A model generated the notes under the pieces. The model did no database searches. It saw only the letters and a list, made by a program, of their open reading frames with translations, and was not told where the DNA came from. Position numbers and translations under genes: made by a program. DNA of 64,000 nucleotides, taken from contig JADJSH010000037.1 in NCBI GenBank assembly GCA_016711805.1, positions 267,657 through 331,656 of the forward strand, given 5' to 3'. Below are positions 1 to 8,246 of the stretch, piece by piece. The stretch's first letter is position 1; the number at the start of each line of letters is the position of its first letter. The DNA is from Bacteroidota bacterium (GTDB taxonomy: Bacteria > Bacteroidota > Bacteroidia > B-17B0 > Aurantibacillaceae).

Positions 1-7
1 AGAAATT

Positions 8-226
8 GTGCGTGATATAGTTTGGACGATAATAGTAATTTGGTTGATTTGGAAAATATACGATGCCTTTAAAAGCATGTCAAAATCAAAAACACAAGTT
101 CAAGGATTTAACAGCAATACATCCTACCAAAAAGAAGGCGAAGTAAAGATTGAAAAAAATGTAAATCTTAAATCTCATTTCAATCCAAATGATGGTGAAT
201 ATGTAGATTACGAAGAGGTAAAATAA
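8..226 (+). CDS. small membrane-anchored protein, DUF4834-like (possibly 5'-partial)
   Basis: This is a 72-residue protein with one N-terminal hydrophobic segment (about residues 4-17) and a charged, probably disordered tail ending in an acidic stretch. The layout resembles the short DUF4834 proteins of Bacteroidota, whose function is unknown to me. The only visible start is GTG at the window edge. The frame stays open upstream, so the true start may lie outside the window. Its stop overlaps the ATG of the next gene (TAATG), so the two are translationally coupled. The coding call is firm; the family call is a resemblance only. Confidence 0.6.
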   Translation: MRDIVWTIIVIWLIWKIYDAFKSMSKSKTQVQGFNSNTSYQKEGEVKIEKNVNLKSHFNPNDGEYVDYEEVK

Positions 227-807
227 TGCAAAAGTCCTTTATATATATACTCTTACTTTGCATGCTTGCATTAAAAAATAATGCTCAAGAAAATCCAACG
301 CCTGCTCCGCCACCTCCACCAATAAACAATCAATCACCAGTTGCACCAAAAGACTTTAATAGTTTTAAGGAAAGGCTATATGTAGGTGGTAATGTGGGGG
401 CATGGTTTGGCTCAAGTACTTATGTTAATATTTCTCCTTTGGTAGGCTGTAAGGTTACAAAAGAACTCTCCTTTGGTGTCACAGGAACATACAACTACTT
501 CAGCCAAACTTATAATGGCCAAAAATTTGTGTCAACCATTTATGGCGGTGGGGCCTTTGGTAGATACCTAATTTTTGATAATTTTTTTGCGCAAGTTGGT
601 GCGGAAAGATTAAGTGTTTTAGATTATACATCGCCTATACCAAATAGCAGGGCTTGGGTTGATAATATTTTAGTAGGCGGCGGTTACCGTCAAAGATTTT
701 CTGATAACGGAAGTTTCGTCGCAGCAATATTTTATAATGTAAATCAAACACCTTTATCACCTTATCCAAATCCAATTATTCAAATTGGATTTAATATTGG
801 ATTATAA
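226..807 (+). CDS. outer-membrane beta-barrel protein
   Basis: The 193-residue protein starts with a signal peptide (hydrophobic core about residues 5-19, ending near NAQ), followed by a proline-rich linker with a run of P residues (about 25-32). The rest consists of alternating aromatic/glycine strands typical of a small 8-stranded outer-membrane barrel, ending in a strand with the C-terminal pattern IQIGFNIGL. The start is the ATG that overlaps the previous stop. The specific function is unknown. It belongs to the host chromosome upstream of the tRNA, not to the island that follows. Confidence 0.7.
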   Translation: MQKSFIYILLLCMLALKNNAQENPTPAPPPPPINNQSPVAPKDFNSFKERLYVGGNVGAWFGSSTYVNISPLVGCKVTKELSFGVTGTYNYFSQTYNGQKFVSTIYGGGAFGRYLIFDNFFAQVGAERLSVLDYTSPIPNSRAWVDNILVGGGYRQRFSDNGSFVAAIFYNVNQTPLSPYPNPIIQIGFNIGL

Positions 808-845
808 GTATATAATCGAAAAATAATTATCATTTTTGTGGTCTA

Positions 846-2534
846 TTACTCTAGTGTTTGTTTCGGCTGATGTCGAAAGTATACATGTCCAGGTGTTGGA
901 ATGGTATACAAGTACGCTTGAGGTGCGTATGTCGAAAGACGTGGGAGTTCGAGTCTCCTCCTGGATACTGAAGGGGACTTTTCATCGGAGGTGTGAAAAG
1001 TCCCCTTTTTTGGGTCCTCTAAATCCCTTGATAACTGCCGAATGAGCGAAAAAATAGGATTAATTTCAGTGGTTCGATATTCGTTATTTTTTGCATCGAA
1101 CCAAATACCTGCAGGGAAGATTAATTTTTGTAATCTTTGTTTTTGATAAAAATCCCCGACATCCCACGTTGACGAGGCCTTTAGACTTAATTGCATTGCG
1201 AAATTAATAAGTTCAGAAGGGTTCGATAAATTGTAAGCATGTTCTTCAATCGCTTCTGCAATTTTACTAGCTTCCATTTTAAACTCAGCGTGAAATTTGG
1301 TAAATATATCTCTATCAATGTCGCCTAAGGCGTGGCGCTTTTCCAGATTATAAATCTTTTCTTCAATATCTTTCTTCTTCTTTGCGAGAGAAATCTTCTC
1401 ACCTACTTTATTATCATTCAATAAATCCCAGGTTAACATGAGTTGTCTTTTTAATGGAGCGACATATGCACTTGATGAAGAAAATTCAGACAGTAACTCA
1501 CTAAATTTTTCATGCATCATTTTTTGGCTTCGGTTCACTCCTACTCCAGTTTTATTAACCTTATAATAGTATAAGCCTTTTGATTTGACTATGTATCCGG
1601 TAAAAACCTCATTGGTTTCATAGTGCCTTACAAATCCCTTTAATGGAAGATTATTATCGGCTTTATTGTTCTTTGGCTCTCTTACCCTTCTCGAACGATT
1701 AACTTGTAGGAAAAGCTCCTCGCTAATTAATGGTGGATGATTTCCTTTAACGACTTCTCCCTTTAAAAAATTATGTGATAAATAGCCGATGTAAAAAGGG
1801 TTCTTAAAAATCTTGCTCAAAAACTGCTTAAAAGCTTCTATCCCATGCTTTTTTAAATAGTCGCTAATCTCATTATAGGAATGGCCCGCTGCTCTCATTT
1901 CGAATGCATGTTTAATATGCGGGCCATTAGAATCAATAATGATAGTTTGTTGCTTTGAATTTGGAGTGTAAGAATATCCCTTCGGACAATTTCCCAACCA
2001 TTCACCTCTTTTTAGTTTAGCAGTCATCCCATCAATACTCTTTTGCTTACGAATGTCATTATCATATTTATTAAATACGAAATGAATGTTTTGTTGAAAT
2101 GCTCCAGAGTGAGTATCTGTATCCATATACTGAGTAGTGGATAGAATGTTTACTCCTATCTTTTTTAATTCAGAAGAAATGAAAATGGCACTATCGCCAG
2201 TTCTACTGAATCGATCTAAACTATATACTATAATGTATGAAATCTTATTTTCCCCCTTTTGAGCTTTCACAAACTTGAGCATGCGGTTAAATTCCTTTCG
2301 CTCGTCACTCTTGGCACTTTCATATGTTCCCCCAAAGTATCCACGAACAACGTATCCCTTATCCTGTGCAAATTTATCGCAAGCTGTTCTTTGCCACTCC
2401 AAGCTTTTGTTGTTCTCCATTTGTTCCTTTGAAGAAACACGTGTGTAAACTACTGCACTTAAAAGCATCTCCAACTTATTCTTAAGTGAGATGCCTTTGG
2501 CAAAAAGATTAAGAATATCGATATTATCTTTCAT
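846..2534 (-). CDS. large serine recombinase / site-specific integrase
   Basis: The N-terminal resolvase-type catalytic domain (about residues 25-170) carries the nucleophile motif YTRVSS and the SLDRFSR motif. A Recombinase domain follows (GYSYTPN..., FKNPFYIGYLSHN), then a long coiled C-terminal region. The ATG at 2534 is preferred over an upstream one because it overlaps the end of the preceding gene. The last ~55 codons run antisense through the terminator and the whole tRNA-Leu gene, so the original C-terminus was probably shorter or changed on integration. Serine integrases of this size mobilise genomic islands. The position against a tRNA suggests the insertion point, but I found no second attachment copy. 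Confidence 0.85.
   Translation of the reverse strand: MKDNIDILNLFAKGISLKNKLEMLLSAVVYTRVSSKEQMENNKSLEWQRTACDKFAQDKGYVVRGYFGGTYESAKSDERKEFNRMLKFVKAQKGENKISYIIVYSLDRFSRTGDSAIFISSELKKIGVNILSTTQYMDTDTHSGAFQQNIHFVFNKYDNDIRKQKSIDGMTAKLKRGEWLGNCPKGYSYTPNSKQQTIIIDSNGPHIKHAFEMRAAGHSYNEISDYLKKHGIEAFKQFLSKIFKNPFYIGYLSHNFLKGEVVKGNHPPLISEELFLQVNRSRRVREPKNNKADNNLPLKGFVRHYETNEVFTGYIVKSKGLYYYKVNKTGVGVNRSQKMMHEKFSELLSEFSSSSAYVAPLKRQLMLTWDLLNDNKVGEKISLAKKKKDIEEKIYNLEKRHALGDIDRDIFTKFHAEFKMEASKIAEAIEEHAYNLSNPSELINFAMQLSLKASSTWDVGDFYQKQRLQKLIFPAGIWFDAKNNEYRTTEINPIFSLIRQLSRDLEDPKKGTFHTSDEKSPSVSRRRLELPRLSTYAPQAYLYTIPTPGHVYFRHQPKQTLE
887..967 (+). tRNA. tRNA-Leu(GAG)
   Basis: A class II tRNA folds by eye. Acceptor stem 887-893 pairs with 960-966 (first pair G-T). 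Anticodon stem 913-917 (TACGC) pairs with 925-929 (GCGTA) around the 7-base loop TTGAGGT, giving anticodon GAG at 920-922. A variable arm with GTC-GAAA-GAC is at 931-940. The T stem GGGAG/CTCCT encloses TTCGAGT. The D arm has the leucine-type GGAATGGTAtAC pattern. CCA is not encoded. A strong terminator follows within 4 bases. The gene lies antisense to the 3' end of the neighbouring recombinase reading frame. Confidence 0.9.
971..1012 (+). terminator. rho-independent terminator of tRNA-Leu
   Basis: The stem AAGGGGACTTTTCA pairs with TGAAAAGTCCCCTT around a short loop (TCGGAGG region), followed by a T run. It sits immediately after the tRNA. Being nearly symmetrical it may also stop transcripts from the other strand, i.e. 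the recombinase gene. Confidence 0.85.
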
Positions 2535-2802
2535 GTTTGTTTCTTTTATGTTCGGTGAATAATTCAAATAATATTCGTGAATAGCTTTCTAATGATGCAA
2601 TTGCAGCATAGCCTTCTTTTTCATCTATAGATTCTAAGCCTGGGTACTGCCTAAGTTCATCTAATGTTAGTCGAGATTGTTTAGCATCATTCGGAATTAC
2701 AGCCTTATCAACTCTTTGATTTTTGCCAGCGAACTTATCACTATAGTAACATAGTATAATTACAAATAGAAAAATAAATTCTAAAATAGTTTCTTTTTTC
2801 AT
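2524..2802 (-). CDS. small hypothetical protein with N-terminal membrane segment
   Basis: This 92-residue protein has a hydrophobic N-terminal segment (about residues 7-21), then a hydrophilic part with two short predicted helices. Its end overlaps the recombinase start by 11 bases, so the two genes are coupled and it probably belongs to the same element. I do not recognise a family. Confidence 0.5.
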   Translation of the reverse strand: MKKETILEFIFLFVIILCYYSDKFAGKNQRVDKAVIPNDAKQSRLTLDELRQYPGLESIDEKEGYAAIASLESYSRILFELFTEHKRNKHER

Positions 2803-2964
2803 GTGGTTATTTTTTTAATAAAAGTACTGCTTACAGGTTTTAGTAAGAAACTCAGATATTCACAAGACTCAGTATTTACGGGTATTACATAACACTAATG
2901 TTAGGTTTTGAACTCCAAAAAATTGACATATTTTTTTTAGTAAAATGAAATAACTTACTGAACC

Positions 2965-3462
2965 TTAACCGAAAAATTTCACAGATTTTACAATGAAATC
3001 AGCATAGTTTTGGCTTATATATTTTAAAAAGTATGTTGAAAACATTTGGTCGTGCTCTAGCACTACTCTGTTATGACCTGTAATTACTGTTTCTCCAATG
3101 GGTTGAAATACTAAGGCATTTCTACCTCTCCAAATGCGAGGATTAAAAGTTCCAGCTATTTCAAAACTTACGGTTTTGTTATTTTTTGTGCCGGCTGCCA
3201 TTTTTGTTTTTACGGTTATCAATAACCCTTTTATATCTATTTCAGGAAACGGAGACTTGAACGCTGGTTTGTAGATCAGATTCTTTTTCGGCTCTATCCA
3301 AATGTTTGTAGAACCCGTTCCGTCAGTATTAATTTTCCAGTTTTCATAATCAACATAATAGTTCTTAAGCTGTGGCTTGATTCTAATTTTGTTTATTAAA
3401 AATTCCTGATGCATGCCACTAAAAAGCATCATGTAATCTATTTCTTCCTTATTATTTTTCAT
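2965..3462 (-). CDS. hypothetical protein, second gene of an island pair
   Basis: This is a 165-residue soluble protein without signal peptide or membrane segments. It is rich in aromatic residues and beta-type pattern. It overlaps the upstream gene by 4 bases (ATGA), so the pair forms an operon. No family recognised. A cargo role in the recombinase island is inferred from position only. Confidence 0.55.
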   Translation of the reverse strand: MKNNKEEIDYMMLFSGMHQEFLINKIRIKPQLKNYYVDYENWKINTDGTGSTNIWIEPKKNLIYKPAFKSPFPEIDIKGLLITVKTKMAAGTKNNKTVSFEIAGTFNPRIWRGRNALVFQPIGETVITGHNRVVLEHDQMFSTYFLKYISQNYADFIVKSVKFFG

Positions 3463-4133
3463 ACTAAGATGTTTTCAAGGTTAAATCCTAGACGGAATTT
3501 ACCGTCATGATACTCATTGAAGTATGATTCAGCCGCACTATCAAGATAGCTTAATGGCAATTGGGAGGTAGCCGTTATTTTAATAATTTTATCAGCTAAA
3601 GCCCAATAATAATATACTCTTTCAGGAGCCTTTTCCATCAAGGCGTGCAGAGCAGGTAACTCTGTATCTAGAATATCTTGAAAATTGTCGATGCTCATGA
3701 CCCGTAATTTTTCTATAAATTCAATGGGTTCTCTATTTTGGATTGTTTCTCTCAACGTGGGTAAGAATATCAAATTTGAAATTTTATGGTCATCATTATC
3801 GGCTACAAGAATTTTATCTAGGAATTGATTTGAGGAAACCTCTTTCTTAAAATACAGTCCAATGCGAATTTTGCTCAATAAATCTCCAGTATTTATTTTT
3901 ATAGAAAATGCTGTTTCACGAAAGTCATCGCGATTAAGAAAAATTCTTTTAGTTTCCTTTTTGTTGTCCATCAATTGAAAGTGAAGATCCACAAACGCCC
4001 AATCAAAATTTTCGATGATATTGTTACCTCTTAAAGACAGAGTTAATCTTAGATTTTCTTCGAACCTATTCTTCGGAGATATTGTTGTAAAAAATCTATT
4101 TGATGTAAGTAGAGAAGAGTGTTCTATTTTCAT
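3459..4133 (-). CDS. hypothetical protein, first gene of an island pair
   Basis: This is a 224-residue soluble protein of mixed composition with no signal peptide, membrane segment or motif I recognise. Its ATG at 4133 faces the XRE repressor gene across a 95-bp region holding two inverted repeats. A -7-like element TACATTTA (minus strand, 4149-4156) would place transcription start close to the ATG. The pair with the next gene is probably controlled by that repressor. Confidence 0.55.
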   Translation of the reverse strand: MKIEHSSLLTSNRFFTTISPKNRFEENLRLTLSLRGNNIIENFDWAFVDLHFQLMDNKKETKRIFLNRDDFRETAFSIKINTGDLLSKIRIGLYFKKEVSSNQFLDKILVADNDDHKISNLIFLPTLRETIQNREPIEFIEKLRVMSIDNFQDILDTELPALHALMEKAPERVYYYWALADKIIKITATSQLPLSYLDSAAESYFNEYHDGKFRLGFNLENILV

Positions 4134-4158
4134 TTGATTTAGTTTTTGTAAATGTAAT

Positions 4159-4192
4159 TACTTTTACCAAAAGTAACCGTATGTGGTTACTT
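4159..4192. promoter_or_regulatory. probable XRE repressor operators in a divergent promoter
   Basis: Two inverted repeats adjoin in the divergent intergenic region. TACTTTTACCAAAAGTA (4159-4175) overlaps the start of AAGTAACC-GTATGT-GGTTACTT (4171-4192), which has perfect 8-bp arms. The second covers the -33 region of the XRE promoter. This layout is typical for autoregulation by a small phage-type repressor. Binding is inferred. Confidence 0.65.
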
Positions 4193-4213
4193 AATTTTTT
4201 TGCTTTTTTTTGA

Positions 4214-4221
4214 TAACTTTG
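4214..4221 (+). promoter_or_regulatory. -7 element of the XRE gene
   Basis: TAACTTTG matches the Bacteroidota TAnnTTTG consensus exactly and ends 7 bases before the ATG at 4229, so the transcript would be almost leaderless. Confidence 0.6.
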
Positions 4222-4228
4222 GAATCAA

Positions 4229-4444
4229 ATGGAGAAAACAACATTTACTAAAAAACTAGGTAAGCGTATTTCTAAGCTTCGAGAAGAGCGAAAACTATCC
4301 CAAGTGGATCTCGCTAGATTGTGTAACAAGCCTAAACAGAACATCAATAGATTAGAGGCGGGGGCAATAAACCCAACAGCATTCTATCTTCATGAGCTAT
4401 CAAATGCACTAAAGGTACCTATTGAAACACTATTTGATTTTTAG
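4229..4444 (+). CDS. XRE/Cro-type HTH transcriptional regulator
   Basis: The 71-residue protein is a single HTH_3 domain. The helix-turn-helix runs from about residue 22 (LSQVDLARLCNKPKQNINRLE) and ends with the usual PIETLFDF tail. It stands alone on the plus strand, divergent from the island genes, with inverted repeats at its promoter. By analogy it represses itself and the divergent pair. Confidence 0.85.
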   Translation: MEKTTFTKKLGKRISKLREERKLSQVDLARLCNKPKQNINRLEAGAINPTAFYLHELSNALKVPIETLFDF

Positions 4445-4510
4445 AGCACATGAATTAAAAAAAACATTATTGGCCTCGATTTTCGAATTCGTCATTTTTG
4501 TATCGGTTAA

Positions 4511-4612
4511 ATGTGAAAACCGATGAAATGCGGTGAAGTTTGTTGAATGCCGTTGAATACCGCTTAATTGTGTTTAACCTTGTTGAAATTCGATTTAAAA
4601 AGTTGATTTCGA
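4511..4612. repeat. degenerate 10-bp phased repeat tract
   Basis: After the XRE gene the sequence falls into successive ~10-base units, e.g. GTTGAATGCC, GTTGAATACC, GCTTAATTGT, GTTTAACCTT, GTTGAAATTC, GATTTAAAAA, GTTGATTTCG. The spacing equals one DNA turn. Possible readings are iterons, recombinase accessory sites or an intrinsically curved segment. A minus-strand reading frame over it (71 codons) looks like a by-product of the repeats. Confidence 0.5.
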
Positions 4613-4678
4613 GTATTGAAATTTGTATTGAGGTCGTTAAAAGACCACGCTCCATCAAGCAAAAACACAGAAAAGTAC

Positions 4679-5185
4679 TCAATTAAAAGTTTCATTGGTT
4701 TGGCGAGTAATATTTTTTATTAAATAAGAGAAGCCTAAAAGGGCAATTAAATACATGAAAATTTCAGCTGCTATTAATGCATTACATCCGATATCTGTAC
4801 TTCGTATATTTCTAAAGAATGAATAGGGCGCATTTGGATCAGCTAAAATTTCAACGTCTTCCTTTCTAAAGCGCCTATGTTTTTTTGCAACCACAATGGC
4901 TACAATAATCATAATTATTATAATCACTATAGCGGTAATTGTTTTTGATTTTACATCTGTTTTTTGGAGTTCGCCGCTTTCCGTTTTGGGAGTTGGATCT
5001 TTAAATTTCACTCGATCGTCTTCGGTAAAAACGTTTGCGCGTTTTAGAATCTTCACTCTTTCTTCTTTAAATTTTTGTTTGCGGATTTCCTCCAATAGAT
5101 CTGTGGAATCATTTAATGGGTTTAGCTCTTCTATGGTTGAAATATCTACTAGTGTAGGTTCTAAATTTGGGGGTAAGTTTTCCAT
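4679..5185 (-). CDS. hypothetical protein with two membrane segments
   Basis: The 168-residue protein has an acidic soluble N-terminal ~80 residues, a strongly hydrophobic helix (about 85-100, rich in isoleucine), a basic loop, and a second helix near the C-terminus (about 138-157). It starts one base after the stop of the upstream zinc-finger-like gene, so the two form an operon. No family recognised. Confidence 0.5.
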   Translation of the reverse strand: MENLPPNLEPTLVDISTIEELNPLNDSTDLLEEIRKQKFKEERVKILKRANVFTEDDRVKFKDPTPKTESGELQKTDVKSKTITAIVIIIIMIIVAIVVAKKHRRFRKEDVEILADPNAPYSFFRNIRSTDIGCNALIAAEIFMYLIALLGFSYLIKNITRQTNETFN

Positions 5186-5572
5186 TTACAAGTTTGTTTT
5201 TACAATTGTTAAATTATCATCATCGATTTTAAGTAGTCCTAAATTTCCAATTGGCAAGACCGATTTTGTATCATCTTTTTTGTATGGTATTGGTTGTCCA
5301 AAAGATTTAAAATCAAGTCCCATTTTGGTAAGCAATTCTGGTTTTGGCCTTATTTCTCTTTTATCTAGTAGGCATTTCAGAACCATATAGGACCACAATG
5401 CTTTTGATGATGCGTTTTTTCCAAGTGCCTTAATGGCTAATTTTCTTAAATAATTCTTTCGGTTCTTACAGGTGTCTTTGCCATGTTTATGACAACAATC
5501 CGCCAACGGACTTATTGCTTCAAAGGATTCCATGCAATCTGGATTCTTACAGATTCTGTGACGTTCGAACAT
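5186..5572 (-). CDS. small cysteine/histidine-rich (zinc-binding-like) protein
   Basis: The 128-residue protein opens with a cluster of potential zinc ligands: CKNPDC, then CCHKHGKDTCKNR (about residues 8-36). A basic helix and an unremarkable C-terminal half follow. The ligand pattern resembles a zinc ribbon seen in short Bacteroidota proteins linked to mobile DNA. No function is known to me. It leads the two-gene unit with the membrane protein downstream. Confidence 0.5.
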   Translation of the reverse strand: MFERHRICKNPDCMESFEAISPLADCCHKHGKDTCKNRKNYLRKLAIKALGKNASSKALWSYMVLKCLLDKREIRPKPELLTKMGLDFKSFGQPIPYKKDDTKSVLPIGNLGLLKIDDDNLTIVKTNL

Positions 5573-6305
5573 TTTTTTTTAAGATTTATAATTAATACGG
5601 AGTAGATGTACAAAGATTTACACTGTAAAATTAATCTATTTATCAGTGCCAAAGCCTCAAAACCCCCATCAATTAGGGAAGGAGAAGGTTTCACTAAAAA
5701 CATTTTATTCATTTTTTTTAGTGAAATTCTATAATAGACTGATAATCAAAATAATTTTTTCAATTTTTTCAATTTGTTAAATCGGATGAAAAATGAGTGA
5801 AATGCAGAGGATCTTGATAAGGAGTATTGTTGAAAATCCGTATTTAAAGGTTTTAAAGTCATTTACTCCTCCAATAACATTCGCTGCTGAAGAGAGTAGC
5901 TGTTTTTCTCAATAATGATAGGATTGGGGGCTAGTGTTAAATCGGAACCTGTGTAATAAATAGCCTCGTAAACAGTCAATACCTTAGTTAAAATTTTAAA
6001 GGCCTTAGAAATCAGTGTTAAAGACTTTTTTTTCGAAGGCTTTGAATAATAAACTCCAAAAAAACAGTTAAAAAGTTTTATCTAAAAAAAGTGCATTATT
6101 TTTTTAGTGTATCTCTTAGATAAATTGACCTTCAGTAATTTAAGTTTGTAAATTTTTTATAAAAAAAACGCCAACTGTCGGTTCTACATTTATAAAAAAT
6201 CAATTATTTCCTTTCGTTGTTTTAATCCCAAGTCTTGCAAAGCTAATAAATCTAATCTATAAGAAATAAATATCATTTTTACTTGTTGTATTGTTTCCTA
6301 TTTTA
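5573..6305. other. gene-poor spacer at the island edge
   Basis: I see no convincing gene in about 730 bp. A short minus-strand frame at 5512-5712 has no start context or family look and overlaps the preceding gene. The stretch holds one perfect inverted repeat (5689-5726) and poly-A/T runs. I searched it by eye for a copy of the tRNA-Leu 3' end as the far attachment site and found none. Confidence 0.4.
5689..5726. repeat. 12-bp perfect inverted repeat
   Basis: TTTCACTAAAAA at 5689-5700 is matched by its reverse complement TTTTTAGTGAAA at 5715-5726, with 14 bases between. It could be a weak terminator, a protein-binding site or a remnant of a mobile-element end. Confidence 0.45.
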
Positions 6306-6349
6306 ATGATTATAATCATAAAATTAACAAATTGATAAAAGTAAATTCG
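6306..6349 (+). promoter_or_regulatory. Crp/Fnr box and -7 element of the first crp gene
   Basis: A perfect palindrome ATGATTATAATCAT lies at 6306-6319. The -7 element TAAATTCG (6342-6349, one mismatch to TAnnTTTG) ends 36.5 bp from the palindrome centre. The same spacing recurs at four other promoters in the window, which suggests auto-activation of this regulator. Confidence 0.65.
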
Positions 6350-6400
6350 TAACGCCATTTCTTCATTTTTATTAATTTTAGGGAAATAAAAGATCTGTTT

Positions 6401-6994
6401 ATGCAAATTGATGCTGATATATTAATAACATGGGGTGCTGTCGCTAAAAAATTCAAAAAAGGCGATTTTATATTCCATGAAGGCGACCAACCTAGATTTT
6501 ATTATCAAATAATGGAAGGAACTGTTAAAATGTTTAATACAAATTTAGATGGGAAAGAATTTACTCAGTCGGAATTTAAAACTGGACATAGTTTTGGCGA
6601 ACCTCCGATGTTCATTGATGAAAATTACCCTTCTTCTGCTGTAGCTTGTCAAGACACAATTATTTTGAAATTATCAAAAGAGAAATTTTTAGAAATTTTA
6701 GATGAATATCCTGTATATCAAAAACAAATGATTATTCTTTTTGCTAAGCGAATATATAGTAAAGCTATAACCGCAAGAGAAATTATCAATAATACACCTG
6801 AGTCAAGAATAATGGGGTTTCTTAATGATTTTAAAAAGAAAAACAATCGAGATGGTGAGAAGATTGAAATCCCATATACTCGCCAAGAGATTGCTAACTA
6901 TACTGGATTAAGAGTAGAAACGGTTATTAGGACTTTAACAAAAATGAAAACTAAAAAAATAGTTCAGATAGTTGAACGCAAACTAATATATTGA
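6401..6994 (+). CDS. Crp/Fnr-family regulator (Dnr/Fnr-like)
   Basis: The 197-residue protein has a cyclic-nucleotide-type beta-roll (about residues 15-110, KFKKGDFIFHEGDQPRFYYQ) and a C-terminal winged helix (YTRQEIANYTGLRVETVIRTLTKM, about 162-185). It has no N-terminal cysteine cluster, so it is unlike Fe-S FNR. Dnr/NnrR-type regulators without clusters sense NO through haem; whether this one does is inference. A perfect copy of the palindrome that recurs across the window sits upstream of it. It is the best candidate for the protein binding those boxes, with the second Crp/Fnr at 57 kb as the rival. Confidence 0.85.
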   Translation: MQIDADILITWGAVAKKFKKGDFIFHEGDQPRFYYQIMEGTVKMFNTNLDGKEFTQSEFKTGHSFGEPPMFIDENYPSSAVACQDTIILKLSKEKFLEILDEYPVYQKQMIILFAKRIYSKAITAREIINNTPESRIMGFLNDFKKKNNRDGEKIEIPYTRQEIANYTGLRVETVIRTLTKMKTKKIVQIVERKLIY

Positions 6995-6996
6995 TT

Positions 6997-8220
6997 ATGT
7001 CTTTTAATATTAAATTCTGGTTAAAAATATCGCTAATTAATTTATTAATTGTAGCTAGCCTTGGTGTTTTAATGAGGTATAAAATCGGCTTTGATTTTCC
7101 ATATTTCAGTCAAAAAAACATACAACACGCCCATTCTCATTTTGCATTTGCTGGTTGGATTACACATGCTCTATATGTGTTAATGATTCACTTTGTTTTA
7201 AAAAAACTTCCACTTACAGATACTAAAAATTACAAACGAATTATCATTGCAAATTTGATATGTTCATATGGTATGTTATTCTCATTTTCTTATAATGGCT
7301 ACAGTACTTTATCCATTATTCTCTCTACAATTACAATTGTTATAGCCTGCTTTTTTGCATTTTTTTATTTTAAGGACTTAGAAAACATTGATGATTCAAA
7401 TCCCTCCAAACCATGGTTTAAAGCAGCACTATTTTTTAATATTTTTTCATCAATTGGCACATTTTACTTAGCATACATGATGGCTTCCAGGAATTTTAAT
7501 GAGCACTGGTACTTAGCCTCTGTTTATTTTTACCTTCATTTTCAATACAACGGTTTTTTTATATTCTCATGTCTTGGTATATTTTTTAGCGAATGCAATA
7601 CAATATTTCCTCAGTTCAAATACGACAAAGAGTTTTTTAAATTATTTTATATGTCGTTTGTTCCTGCCTATTTTCTATCAACATTATGGGCAAAATTACC
7701 TATTTGGCTATATATCATTGTTGTAATTGCTGCTTTTATACAAGTATTTGCATGGATAAAGATTGTCAAAGCCATTAAAATAGCTCTTGAGTTGGGAGGC
7801 ACCACATTAAATAAATTTCAGACTTATCTATTTTTATTTGTTGGAATTGCATTTACAATAAAACTATTATTACAATTAGGCTCAACTATTCCGGCAGTAA
7901 GCGATCTTGCATTTGGATTTAGACCGATAGTTATTGCTTATTTACACTTAGTTTTATTAGCAGTCATTTCAGTATTCATTCTTTCATTTTTATATACTTT
8001 TAAATTAATTTCAGTTAATACACTCACTACTATAGGATTTAGTGTATTTGTTATAGGGATATTTTTGAATGAATTAGTTTTAGGTGTTCAAGGAGTGGCA
8101 GCTTTCAGCTACATAGTTGTAAAATATGTAAACGAAACTCTTTTTGGAGTATCATTATTACTTTTCTCAGGCACCATATTAATGGTGCTCTCTCAAAGAA
8201 AAAAATCATTAGAAATATAA
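6997..8220 (+). CDS. polytopic membrane protein resembling haem-copper oxidase subunit I / NorB
   Basis: About 407 residues with roughly 11-12 hydrophobic helices and no soluble domain. The histidine-rich HAHSHFAFAGW stretch (about residues 44-54) resembles the low-spin haem-ligand helix of NorB/CcoN proteins. The ATG at 6997 is preferred to the in-frame TTG six bases earlier; it directly follows the regulator's stop, so they form an operon. I cannot find the usual paired-histidine copper/iron-B motif. It may be a haem-binding sensor or chaperone rather than an oxidase. The family call is tentative. Confidence 0.5.
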   Translation: MSFNIKFWLKISLINLLIVASLGVLMRYKIGFDFPYFSQKNIQHAHSHFAFAGWITHALYVLMIHFVLKKLPLTDTKNYKRIIIANLICSYGMLFSFSYNGYSTLSIILSTITIVIACFFAFFYFKDLENIDDSNPSKPWFKAALFFNIFSSIGTFYLAYMMASRNFNEHWYLASVYFYLHFQYNGFFIFSCLGIFFSECNTIFPQFKYDKEFFKLFYMSFVPAYFLSTLWAKLPIWLYIIVVIAAFIQVFAWIKIVKAIKIALELGGTTLNKFQTYLFLFVGIAFTIKLLLQLGSTIPAVSDLAFGFRPIVIAYLHLVLLAVISVFILSFLYTFKLISVNTLTTIGFSVFVIGIFLNELVLGVQGVAAFSYIVVKYVNETLFGVSLLLFSGTILMVLSQRKKSLEI

Positions 8221-8246
8221 TACAATTAATATTTAATGAAATTCTC

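Noticed and set aside
4467..4682. 71-codon minus-strand frame over the repeat tract
   Set aside because: Its content is produced by the 10-bp repeats; no start context, no family look.
5512..5712. 66-codon minus-strand frame
   Set aside because: Overlaps the start of the zinc-ligand protein in another frame and spans an inverted repeat; looks non-coding.
5573..6400. Far attachment site of the recombinase island
   Set aside because: I looked by eye for a copy of the tRNA-Leu 3' end and saw none; a short core could be missed.
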